Shown here in pieces: positions 1-5,284 of a stretch of 5,284 nucleotides of DNA. The DNA comes from Firmicutes bacterium UBA5473 (GTDB lineage: Bacteria > Bacillota > DTU084): contig DIQB01000048.1 in NCBI GenBank assembly GCA_002427165.1, forward strand, positions 15,630-20,913. Direction: 5' to 3'. The translations under genes and the position numbers were made by a program. A model generated the notes under the pieces. That model made no database searches and had not been told where the DNA came from. It saw nothing but the letters and a program-made list of their open reading frames with translations. Position 1 is the first letter of the stretch, and each line of letters starts with the position of its first letter.

Positions 1-1250
1 GCCCCCAGCCAGGCTCCCATCACACCTAGTTTCAAGGTAATAGCTCCAAGGTACGAGCCTGGAACAAATAGTCCCCAGGCCAAAATGAGGGTGACAGCCA
101 TGGTAAAGCGGGTATCGCCAGCCCCATTGAGGGCGCCGCGGAGAACAATATTTACCGCATCGAAGATCTGGTAGACTGCAATGAGCCTCAGAAGCGAGAT
201 ACAGCTGGCGATCACAGCTGGCTCCTGGGTAAAGAGCTCAGAGAGAGGCCTGGAAAAAAAGACAAATATAATTCCGGCCACAACCATTATCCTTACGCCC
301 AATCGTGTGCCCAGCCAACCGATCCGCTCTGCCTCCTCCCCCTTTTGAGCGCCCAAATAGCGGCCTACCAAAGATCCTGTGGCAGCACCTAAAGCAAAGC
401 CTGGCATAAAAGCTAAGGCTGCAATCTGATTTACAATTTGGCTAGCTGCCAAGGCTTCGCTACCCAGCCGAGAGATAATAGCAAAAAATGTGGTAAAGGC
501 ACCAACCTCCACAGAATCTGTCAACCCCAATGGCAGGCCCACTTTGCTAATTCGAACAAGATCTTGGAGGCTAGGCCAGTGCCACTGGTTTAACCGATAG
601 CGCTCCCGATACTCTGTCCAGACAAAAATAGCGAACAGAAGCGCCTGGATCCACATGGCAAACACAGTGCCCCAGGCTGCACCCACGATCCCAAGTTTGG
701 GAAACCCCAGCTTTCCAAAGACCAAGATGTAGTTGGCACCAATATTGAGTAGCACCGCAAGCCAGTTGAGAAACATGGGCAAGATAGAATTGCCCACTCC
801 CAGTAAAAAGGCAGTGAAGGCTGCCACCAGAAGCGTGGCTGGTAATTCAAAAAGGCGCACTACAAGATATTGCATAGCAGCGTGGCTCACCTGCCCATCC
901 GGCTTGGTCACCCAGAAAAAAAGACGAAATAGGCTCGGTAAAAGCGCAATCAGAGGAATTAAGATTATGGTGAGGCAGAGGAAATATTGAAGATATTTCC
1001 CTGCCTCCTTAAAATTCCCTGCCCCCTGTTGCCGGGAGACAAAAGGCGTAGCTCCAGCTAGAGTGCTTTTCAAAAAGAGGGATGCCGTGAGGAAGGTCAT
1101 GCTTCCTAGACCCACAGCTCCCAAGGCAAGGGTGCTTACATGGCCCATAAAAAGAGTATCTACAGCTCCAAGTAAGGTAAAAGCTAGATTGGAAAGGATA
1201 ATTGGTGTTGCAAGTTGAATTAGCTGTTTTTGTAGGTTTATCTTGATCAA
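1..1250 (-). CDS. MATE-family multidrug/Na+ (or H+) antiporter, C-terminus cut by window edge
   Basis: Reading the minus strand from a TTG at 1250 gives 416 uninterrupted residues that run off the left edge. MATE transporters are usually about 450 residues, so only the last 30-40 are missing. The protein is strongly hydrophobic, with about 11 membrane segments visible. Family signatures appear in both halves: ATPFVSRQQGAGN near residues 70-85, NWLAVLLNIGANYILVFG followed by LGIVGAAWGT near 160-195, and LRGALNGAGDTRF near 369-382. Known role of the family: cytoplasmic-membrane export of cationic drugs or metabolites driven by an ion gradient; the substrate cannot be told from sequence. Start choice: TTG 1250 gives MIKINLQKQL before the conserved LATPIIL segment, which is the usual spacing. 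A purine-rich AAGAAGGGA precedes it but sits unusually close. An in-frame TTG at 1271 would lie at or upstream of the predicted transcription start, so it is less likely. Transcribed divergently from the alkaline phosphatase. Confidence 0.93.
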   Translation of the reverse strand, partial: MIKINLQKQLIQLATPIILSNLAFTLLGAVDTLFMGHVSTLALGAVGLGSMTFLTASLFLKSTLAGATPFVSRQQGAGNFKEAGKYLQYFLCLTIILIPLIALLPSLFRLFFWVTKPDGQVSHAAMQYLVVRLFELPATLLVAAFTAFLLGVGNSILPMFLNWLAVLLNIGANYILVFGKLGFPKLGIVGAAWGTVFAMWIQALLFAIFVWTEYRERYRLNQWHWPSLQDLVRISKVGLPLGLTDSVEVGAFTTFFAIISRLGSEALAASQIVNQIAALAFMPGFALGAATGSLVGRYLGAQKGEEAERIGWLGTRLGVRIMVVAGIIFVFFSRPLSELFTQEPAVIASCISLLRLIAVYQIFDAVNIVLRGALNGAGDTRFTMAVTLILAWGLFVPGSYLGAITLKLGVMGAWLG

Positions 1251-1273
1251 TCCCTTCTTTCTTCTCCACAAAC

Positions 1274-1301
1274 ATTTTAGCAAAGAAAGGAAAAATTGCA
1301 A
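1274..1301 (-). promoter_or_regulatory. Predicted sigma-A promoter of the MATE gene
   Basis: On the minus strand, a -35-like TTGCAA (1301-1296) is followed by a 16-bp spacer and TAAAAT (1279-1274). A TG one base upstream of the -10 makes it an extended -10 element. Transcription would begin near 1267, giving a leader of about 17 nt before the TTG start at 1250. This is consensus matching by eye, without experimental support. Confidence 0.55.
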
Positions 1302-1326
1302 GCCTGTACCCATAGATGGTGATTTG

Positions 1327-1335
1327 TGGTAAAAT
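1327..1335 (+). promoter_or_regulatory. Predicted extended -10 promoter of the alkaline phosphatase gene
   Basis: TG (1327-1328), one base, then TAAAAT (1330-1335) forms an extended -10 element on the plus strand. The corresponding -35 region (about 1307-1312, TACCCA) matches consensus poorly, so this promoter may need an activator. I could not identify a convincing PhoP box of repeated TTAACA-like hexamers, so phosphate control is not shown by the sequence. Transcription would start near 1342, leaving a short leader. Confidence 0.45.
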
Positions 1336-1352
1336 TAGGATAACGAATATTC

Positions 1353-1360
1353 GGGAGGGA
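1353..1360 (+). promoter_or_regulatory. Ribosome binding site of the alkaline phosphatase
   Basis: GGGAGGGA lies 5 nt before the ATG at 1366. It is a strong Shine-Dalgarno match and supports this start codon over internal ATGs. Confidence 0.75.
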
Positions 1361-1365
1361 TTTAG

Positions 1366-2625
1366 ATGAAAAACAGATGGTTCAATTTTCTGCTCTTCAT
1401 TTGCCTAGTGTGCTCTTGGGCAGGAGCAGAACAAAAGCCCAAAAATGTAATTCTCCTAATTGGCGATGGCCTAGGAGTCAATCAAAGGATTGCCACCAGC
1501 TCTTACTTGGGCCGGCCGCTTGAGATGGACGGCGGGATCAAAACTTTGATTAGTACCCATTCTGCCAACAGCGCTGTTACAGACTCTGCTGCAGCTGCCA
1601 CAGCTCTGGCTACAGGAAAGAAGACAAACAATGGCATGCTCAGCATCTCGCCGGATGGAAAGGTACTTCCCACCATCTTAGAGAGGGCTGGGGACCTGGG
1701 CATGGCCACAGGGCTCGTTGCCACCAGCACCATCACCCACGCCACACCTGCAGCTTTTGCCGCCCATCGGCAAAATCGCAATGACGAGCTGGGTGTGGCC
1801 TTGGATTTTTTTGCGAACAAAGTCGATCTGCTTTTCGGCGGCGGCAGGGAGTTGTTTTTGCCTCCAGCTAAAGGTGGCAAGCGCACAGATGGCAAAGATC
1901 TAATTGCGGAATTTCAAAGGGCGGGCTATTACTATCTAGAGCAGAAAGCACAACTTGAGGAACTTAAAGCCCTGCCTGCAATTGGCCTTTTTACAGACGC
2001 AGGTTTCCCCTATGCAATAGAGAACGATGGCACCCTTCCTACTATGCATGATCTGACAAAAAAGGCTTTGGAACTTTTGAGTCAAAGTCCAAGTGGCTTC
2101 TTTTTGATGGTGGAGGGCAGTCAAATTGACTGGACCTGCCATGCAAATGACCCTGCAGCCACTCTCTTCGAGATTGTAGCTTTTGATGAGGCTGTAGCTG
2201 AGGCCTTAGATTTTGCAAAGACGCACCCCGACACCTTAGTTATAGTGGTAGGGGATCACGAAACAGGGGGCCTGAAGCTTGATGATGGAGATCCCAGGGC
2301 TTTAAGATCCATGAAAACATCCTCGAGAAAATTGGCCCAGATCTTAAACCAAAATCGGAACAAAGCCCATGAGCTCTTCTGCGACTATACAGGGATCTGT
2401 CCGCTGCCCGAGGAGCTGGAGAAGCTCATGAGGACGGGCAATTTGGAGGCTGCCATCTCTAAGTTTTTAAGTGAGGAAGCCGGGCTCAAGTGGAGCACCG
2501 GTGGCCACAGTGGCGCTCCTCTGCCACTTACTGCCTTCGGTTCAGGCGCAGAGCTTTTTCGCGAGGCTACAGATAATACCCACGTGCCGCAGCTGGTTGC
2601 CGAGTCTTTGGGAATAGAGCTTTAA
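1366..2625 (+). CDS. phoA: Secreted alkaline phosphatase (PhoA family)
   Basis: This 419-residue protein hydrolyses phosphate monoesters outside the cytoplasmic membrane. An N-terminal Sec signal peptide is visible: K2/R4, a hydrophobic core at about 6-18, and probable cleavage after A21 (AGA|EQ). The cysteines in it do not make a proper lipobox. Aligning by motif to E. coli PhoA, the nucleophile is S74 in VTDSAAAATALATG (E. coli S102). Zinc/magnesium ligands are D34 (D51), D73 (D101), T127 (T155), E250 (E322), D255 (D327), H259 (H331), D297-H298 (D369-H370) and H381 (H412). R138 matches the phosphate-binding R166. The positions equivalent to E. coli D153 and K328 are H125 and W256, the pair known from Thermotoga and Bacillus enzymes that prefer cobalt. 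Length is normal for the family and all key residues are present. The gene stands alone, with no pst or pho genes visible beside it, so its role in phosphate scavenging is inferred from the family. Confidence 0.96.
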   Translation: MKNRWFNFLLFICLVCSWAGAEQKPKNVILLIGDGLGVNQRIATSSYLGRPLEMDGGIKTLISTHSANSAVTDSAAAATALATGKKTNNGMLSISPDGKVLPTILERAGDLGMATGLVATSTITHATPAAFAAHRQNRNDELGVALDFFANKVDLLFGGGRELFLPPAKGGKRTDGKDLIAEFQRAGYYYLEQKAQLEELKALPAIGLFTDAGFPYAIENDGTLPTMHDLTKKALELLSQSPSGFFLMVEGSQIDWTCHANDPAATLFEIVAFDEAVAEALDFAKTHPDTLVIVVGDHETGGLKLDDGDPRALRSMKTSSRKLAQILNQNRNKAHELFCDYTGICPLPEELEKLMRTGNLEAAISKFLSEEAGLKWSTGGHSGAPLPLTAFGSGAELFREATDNTHVPQLVAESLGIEL

Positions 2626-2631
2626 AATAAT

Positions 2632-2669
2632 GAAGCCCCATCTGCGCATAAAGCAAAAGATGGGGCTTT
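2632..2669. terminator. Probable bidirectional intrinsic terminator between phoA and speD
   Basis: A perfect 11-bp inverted repeat, AAGCCCCATCT (2633-2643) and AGATGGGGCTT (2658-2668), surrounds a 14-nt loop seven bases after the phosphatase stop. Read on the plus strand the stem is followed only by a short U-run (CUUU). Read on the minus strand, after speD, it is followed by CATTATTTT. The two genes converge here, so one hairpin plausibly ends both transcripts, with a better tail for the speD direction. Confidence 0.8.
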
Positions 2670-2680
2670 CAGCCGTATTT

Positions 2681-2707
2681 CCGGATACTGTCAGCATCTT
2701 GATCCGG
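2681..2707. other. Short inverted repeat upstream (speD side) of the terminator
   Basis: CCGGAT (2681-2686) and ATCCGG (2702-2707) could form a 6-bp stem with a 15-nt loop in the 3' untranslated region of the speD transcript, just before the main terminator hairpin. It has no U-tract. It may be an accessory 3'-end structure or chance. Confidence 0.3.
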
Positions 2708-2729
2708 GCACATAAATTATTAATCGTCA

Positions 2730-2736
2730 CCTCCTT
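2730..2736 (-). promoter_or_regulatory. Orphan Shine-Dalgarno at the speD stop codon
   Basis: AAGGAGG, overlapping the speD TAA stop and continuing as TGACG, is a perfect ribosome binding site on the minus strand. No credible gene follows it. The nearest ATG (2713-2711) is 16 nt away, too far for normal spacing, and opens only a 14-codon frame (MCPDQDADSIRKYG, stop at 2669) that ends against the terminator stem. It may be the relic of a lost downstream gene in a former speD operon. Confidence 0.4.
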
Positions 2737-3109
2737 ATGATACAACACGCACCTTTTGAGGGAAGACGCCTCTTTTCACCTCGGTAGTGTCTACATCTTG
2801 TGCCTTGAAAAGCTTCACAATGTACTCACAGGCCGTCCACGGGTTTACTCGGTCACCGCAGGTGAAAACATCTACTGCTGCGTAACCTAGTTCCGGCCAG
2901 GTGTGAATTGCCAGGTGAGATTCTGAGATCACCACCACACCGCTCACCCCCTGCGGGCTGAACTTGTGGAAGGCCACCTCCCTCACCTCTGCACCTGCCT
3001 CCAGGGCGGCGTCCACCATGATTTCCTCAATCGATTTGCGGTTGTTCAGGACTTTAGGGTCACACCCGTACACCTCGCACAGAATATGACGCCCCAAAGC
3101 ATGCTTCAT
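2735..3109 (-). CDS. speD: S-adenosylmethionine decarboxylase proenzyme (pyruvoyl type, short prokaryotic class)
   Basis: The 124-residue protein decarboxylates SAM to decarboxylated SAM, the aminopropyl donor for spermidine synthesis in the cytoplasm. It matches the short Bacillus/Thermotoga class in length and motifs. The self-cleavage site lies in VVISESHLAIHTWPE: the chain is expected to break between E63 and S64, turning S64 into the catalytic pyruvoyl group. H69 and C84 (FTCGD) correspond to the processing histidine and catalytic cysteine of the Thermotoga enzyme (numbered one lower there). The N-terminal GRHILCEVYGCDP and the NPWTACEYIV stretch are also typical. The ATG at 3109 is preceded by AAAGGGGG, 11 nt upstream. 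The gene is 124 bp downstream of the YnbB-like gene but has its own strong promoter. No spermidine synthase or arginine decarboxylase gene is in view, so the partner enzymes must lie elsewhere. It ends in convergence with phoA. Confidence 0.96.
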   Translation of the reverse strand: MKHALGRHILCEVYGCDPKVLNNRKSIEEIMVDAALEAGAEVREVAFHKFSPQGVSGVVVISESHLAIHTWPELGYAAVDVFTCGDRVNPWTACEYIVKLFKAQDVDTTEVKRGVFPQKVRVVS

Positions 3110-3120
3110 TTAGCTCGTTG

Positions 3121-3154
3121 CCCCCTTTACTATTTGGGAGGGGATTTCACCTCC
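3121..3154 (-). promoter_or_regulatory. speD leader with alternative base pairing around the ribosome binding site
   Basis: In the predicted speD leader (minus strand), three segments occur in order: GGAGG (3154-3150), CCCCTCCC (3143-3136) and the Shine-Dalgarno AAAGGGGG (3128-3121). The middle segment can pair with the first (GGAGG/CCTCC) or with the third (CCCCT/AGGGG), but not both. The second pairing would hide the ribosome binding site. This resembles a small translational switch, but stems of five base pairs can arise by chance and I recognise no known riboswitch class. Confidence 0.35.
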
Positions 3155-3164
3155 AATCAGATTT

Positions 3165-3192
3165 ATTTTAGCAAAAAGTTTAGGAATGTCAA
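3165..3192 (-). promoter_or_regulatory. Predicted strong sigma-A promoter of speD
   Basis: On the minus strand a perfect -35 TTGACA (3192-3187) is followed by a 16-bp spacer and TAAAAT (3170-3165), with a TG one base upstream of the -10. Transcription would begin near 3158, giving a leader of about 49 nt before the speD ATG. It sits in the gap after the YnbB-like gene, so speD can be expressed independently of that pair. Confidence 0.75.
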
Positions 3193-3233
3193 TAAGGAAA
3201 AGGGGCAACCATGGCCGAAATAAGCAAATTAGG

Positions 3234-4499
3234 CTAGATAATCTTCTCCACAGCCTCCAGAGCGAGGCAAGACGCAATTTGTACCTGACTACGACAGATT
3301 CCCCCTTGCAGGTAGGCAATATAGGGCGGACAGAGGGGTCCGTCTGCGCTGAGCTCAATTGAGGAGCCATCGATGAAGGTACCACCGGCCATAATCACCT
3401 GACTGCTATAGCCTGCCATAGGCGCTCCTATAGGCGTAACATCGCTATCTACAGGTCCTGCCAGTTGAATTGCACGGCAAAAAGCCTCGAGGCGCTGGGC
3501 ACTTCCAAGCTCGATTGCAGCCACAATATCTCCTCGCCTCTCTTGGCTTTGGGGAGATGCAGGAAAGCCTGCAAGCTCAAAGAGGCGGCTGACAAAGGTG
3601 GCTCCGGCTAAGGCTTCTACAACTACAAGTGGTGCCTGGAAAAAGCCCTGAAGCAGAAGCCTGGCAAGACCAGCGCTCCCCCCCACCTCTCGGCCCAGAC
3701 CTGGGGCTGTAATCTGGTTTGCAATCCGCTCAATTAGCTCCTCTTTTCCCGCTAAGTACCCACCATAGGGTGCCAGGCCTCCTCCTGGGTTTTTGATAAG
3801 TGAGCCTGCAATCACGTCAACACCCACAGCTGTGGGCTCTAGCTCCTCCACAAACTCCCCATAGCAGTTATCGCAGAAGATAATGGCACGAGAGACACTT
3901 CGCACTGCCTGGACCTGCTGCCGAATTTCTTCAATGGTAAAGGCAGGCCGCCAGCTATAACCCCGGGAGCGCTGAATGGCAACTACTCGTGTCTTGGGTC
4001 CTATGGCCTCGGCTATAGCCTCTAGATTCGCTCTCCCGCCCAAAAGAGGTACCTCACGATAGGTAATGCCCCAATCTTTCAGTGTACCTATAGCATTTCC
4101 CTCAGTTCCGATCACAGTGCGCAGGGTATCGTAGGGTGGGCCTGTGATAGAGAGAAGTTCATCTCCAGGCCTGAGGAGCCCAAAGAGGGCTGCAGAGATA
4201 GCTTGGGTTCCAGAGGCAATTTGAGGCCGCACCAGTGCCGCCTCTGTGCCAAAGTAGTTACTGAAGATGCCCTCAAGGGCCTCTCTCCCTAGATCGCCAT
4301 ACCCATAGCCTGTGCTTGAGGCAAAATGATGGGCCCCCAGGCCGAAATCCTGGCAGGCCCCAAGCACCTTCAAGTGGTTTGTTCTCCCGAGCTCATCATA
4401 CTCTTGCCATCTTTGAGCTACATCTTGTTCTGCTCGCTGGGCAAGCTGGAGGGTCTTTTGAGAGAGCCCCCAGCTTGCACCTATTTGTTCCCAGTTCAC
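3234..4499 (-). CDS. ynbB: YnbB-like PLP-dependent enzyme ('methionine gamma-lyase family / aluminum resistance' protein)
   Basis: The 421-residue protein belongs to the fold-type I PLP enzymes related to Cys/Met metabolism enzymes and is recognisable as the YnbB group of Firmicutes. Visible signatures are HHFASSTGYGYGDLGRE (57-73), VRPQIASGTQAI (90-101), LRPGDELLSITGPPYDTL (109-126), IQRSRGYSWRP (175-185), CDNCYGEFVEE (209-219) and GSLIKNPGGG (232-241). K236 in the last is the expected PLP-binding lysine, and D210 the residue that would contact the PLP pyridine nitrogen. The C-terminal GGTFIDGSSIELSADGP also fits. Databases call members methionine gamma-lyase or aluminum resistance protein by similarity; to my knowledge the physiological reaction is unproven. 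The start is GTG, overlapping the dapL stop as GTGA, so translation is likely coupled. Its own Shine-Dalgarno is weak (GGGGA, 11 nt upstream). The protein is cytoplasmic and of normal length, and no residue looks lost. Confidence 0.92.
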   Translation of the reverse strand: MNWEQIGASWGLSQKTLQLAQRAEQDVAQRWQEYDELGRTNHLKVLGACQDFGLGAHHFASSTGYGYGDLGREALEGIFSNYFGTEAALVRPQIASGTQAISAALFGLLRPGDELLSITGPPYDTLRTVIGTEGNAIGTLKDWGITYREVPLLGGRANLEAIAEAIGPKTRVVAIQRSRGYSWRPAFTIEEIRQQVQAVRSVSRAIIFCDNCYGEFVEELEPTAVGVDVIAGSLIKNPGGGLAPYGGYLAGKEELIERIANQITAPGLGREVGGSAGLARLLLQGFFQAPLVVVEALAGATFVSRLFELAGFPASPQSQERRGDIVAAIELGSAQRLEAFCRAIQLAGPVDSDVTPIGAPMAGYSSQVIMAGGTFIDGSSIELSADGPLCPPYIAYLQGGICRSQVQIASCLALEAVEKII

Positions 4500-5284
4500 G
4501 CGAATCGGATCCCCGCTTTCCGGATCCGCTCGATTCCCTCTTCTAGCCTCTGGGTGGGCAGGGTTAGGGACATGCGGAAGAATCCCTCACCGGTGTCTCC
4601 ATAGCCTATGCCTGGTGTAACTACCACACCGGCTTTTTCAAGGAGAAGGGTGGCGAAATCTGTGGAGTTCATGCCAGCGGGCACAGGTGCCCAGATGTAG
4701 ATGGTGGCCTTTGGCTTCTCAATAGGGCAGCCTAGGCTCCCCAGGCCATCTACAAGGATGTCACGTCTTTTGGTATAGATTTTAAGATTCTCCTCCAGGC
4801 ACTGTTGTGGTCCCTCAAGGGCCTCAACACCTGCATATTGGAGAGCCTCAAAAATGCCAGAGTCGATATTGGTCTTGACCCGACCTAAAGCTGAGATTAT
4901 ATCGCTGTTTCCAGCAGCCCAGCCTACGCGCCAGCCTGTCATGTTATATGTTTTGGAGAGGGAGTGGAATTCGATGCCCACATCCTTCGCCCCTGGCGTC
5001 TGGAGGAAACTTGGAGGCTTGTAGCCATCGAAGGCCACCTCAGTATAGGCTGCATCGTGGCAGACAATAATGTCATTTTCTTTAGCAAATTCCACAACTT
5101 CCTGGAAGAAAGCAAGGTCAGCTACAGCTCCTGTAGGGTTGTTGGGATAGTTCAAATAAAGGATTTTAGCCCGCTTTGCAACATCTGCAGGAATAGCGCC
5201 CAAATCTGGCAGGAAGCCATTCTCTGCCAAAAGTGGCATTTTATAGCTTTCGCCTCCGGCAAAGAGAACGCCGATGGCATAAAC
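4496..5284 (-). CDS. dapL: LL-diaminopimelate aminotransferase, N-terminus cut by window edge
   Basis: The frame is open from the right edge to a TGA at 4498-4496 and shows 262 residues. Family members have roughly 390, so about 130 N-terminal residues lie outside the window. The ATG at 5239 is internal: 15 more in-frame residues (VYAIGVLFAGGESYK) precede it and match the family. The enzyme is a class I/II fold-type I PLP aminotransferase. It converts tetrahydrodipicolinate directly to LL-diaminopimelate using glutamate, for lysine and peptidoglycan. Diagnostic segments are LNYPNNPTGA, HDAAYTEVAFDGYKPPSFLQ and GIEFHSLSKTYNMTGWRVGW. The SLSK lysine (codon 4954-4952) forms the PLP aldimine, and the C-terminal FFRMSLTLPTQRLEEGIERI carries the substrate-carboxylate arginine. 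The FDGYKPPSFLQ and HSLSKTYNMTGWR strings point to DapL rather than a generic aspartate aminotransferase, but other substrates cannot be excluded. The stop overlaps the ynbB start by four bases. Confidence 0.86.
   Translation of the reverse strand, partial: VYAIGVLFAGGESYKMPLLAENGFLPDLGAIPADVAKRAKILYLNYPNNPTGAVADLAFFQEVVEFAKENDIIVCHDAAYTEVAFDGYKPPSFLQTPGAKDVGIEFHSLSKTYNMTGWRVGWAAGNSDIISALGRVKTNIDSGIFEALQYAGVEALEGPQQCLEENLKIYTKRRDILVDGLGSLGCPIEKPKATIYIWAPVPAGMNSTDFATLLLEKAGVVVTPGIGYGDTGEGFFRMSLTLPTQRLEEGIERIRKAGIRFA

Noticed and set aside
1009..1275. Minus-strand ATG frame of 88 codons beginning MFVEKKEG
   Set aside because: It is out of frame with the clear MATE reading frame over the same DNA, its product has no family character, and its ATG lies within the predicted -10 of the MATE promoter.
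1266..1329. Inverted CCACAAA (1266-1272) and TTTGTGG (1323-1329) flanking the divergent promoter region, considered as a shared operator
   Set aside because: A 7-bp match in about 115 bp is expected by chance fairly often, and the copies sit differently relative to the two -10 elements.
1290..1350. Search for a PhoP-type box upstream of the alkaline phosphatase
   Set aside because: No convincing tandem TTAACA-like hexamers with regular spacing were found, so phosphate regulation is not claimed.
1503..1895. Minus-strand 130-codon frame inside phoA
   Set aside because: It is antisense to a complete phosphatase gene with all catalytic motifs. It is a shadow produced by the codon bias of the real gene.
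2542..2748. Minus-strand 68-codon frame crossing the terminator and the end of phoA
   Set aside because: It starts inside speD, runs through the terminator hairpin and antisense to phoA, and its composition looks non-coding. Its ATG is not placed after the AAGGAGG.
3211..3237. Plus-strand 8-codon frame (MAEISKLG) preceded by AAGGAAAAGGGG
   Set aside because: The Shine-Dalgarno-like purines are the complement of the speD promoter region. No plus-strand promoter is evident and the frame stops antisense to the end of ynbB. Probably chance.

Overview
The window looks like a piece of a bacterial chromosome from the Firmicutes, probably an anaerobic, Clostridia-like lineage (Peptococcaceae/Moorella-type). 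This is an inference from gene content: an LL-diaminopimelate aminotransferase, a short pyruvoyl-type SAM decarboxylase of the Bacillus/Thermotoga class, a YnbB-type PLP enzyme, and a secreted alkaline phosphatase with the His/Trp metal-site pair. Strong purine-rich ribosome binding sites and GTG/TTG starts also fit. Base composition is roughly balanced by eye. No rRNA, tRNA, CRISPR array, insertion sequence or phage gene is visible.

Layout. Positions 1-1250 (minus) hold a MATE-family efflux transporter whose C-terminus runs off the left edge. A 115-bp divergent promoter region separates it from a complete exported PhoA-type alkaline phosphatase (1366-2625, plus). A strong hairpin at 2633-2668 lies between the convergent ends of the phosphatase and speD and probably terminates both. 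speD (2735-3109, minus) has its own near-consensus promoter and a short leader whose segments can pair in two mutually exclusive ways, one of them hiding the Shine-Dalgarno. Upstream of it on the minus strand is a YnbB-like 'methionine gamma-lyase/aluminum resistance' protein (3234-4499). Its GTG start overlaps the stop of dapL by four bases. dapL runs off the right edge without its N-terminus. No gene-free stretch exceeds about 125 bp.

How the genes relate. The three right-hand minus-strand genes all touch aspartate-family or methionine chemistry: DapL makes LL-diaminopimelate for lysine and peptidoglycan, the YnbB-like protein is a Cys/Met-metabolism-fold PLP enzyme of unproven function, and SpeD decarboxylates SAM for polyamine synthesis. 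dapL and ynbB are almost certainly translationally coupled. The phosphatase and MATE pump are independent units.

Most of the window is ordinary core metabolism. I did not find a convincing new multi-gene system. The points most worth a second look are the possible RNA switch in the speD leader, the coupling of an uncharacterised PLP enzyme to DapL, the predicted cobalt-type metal site of the phosphatase, and an orphan Shine-Dalgarno at the end of speD.
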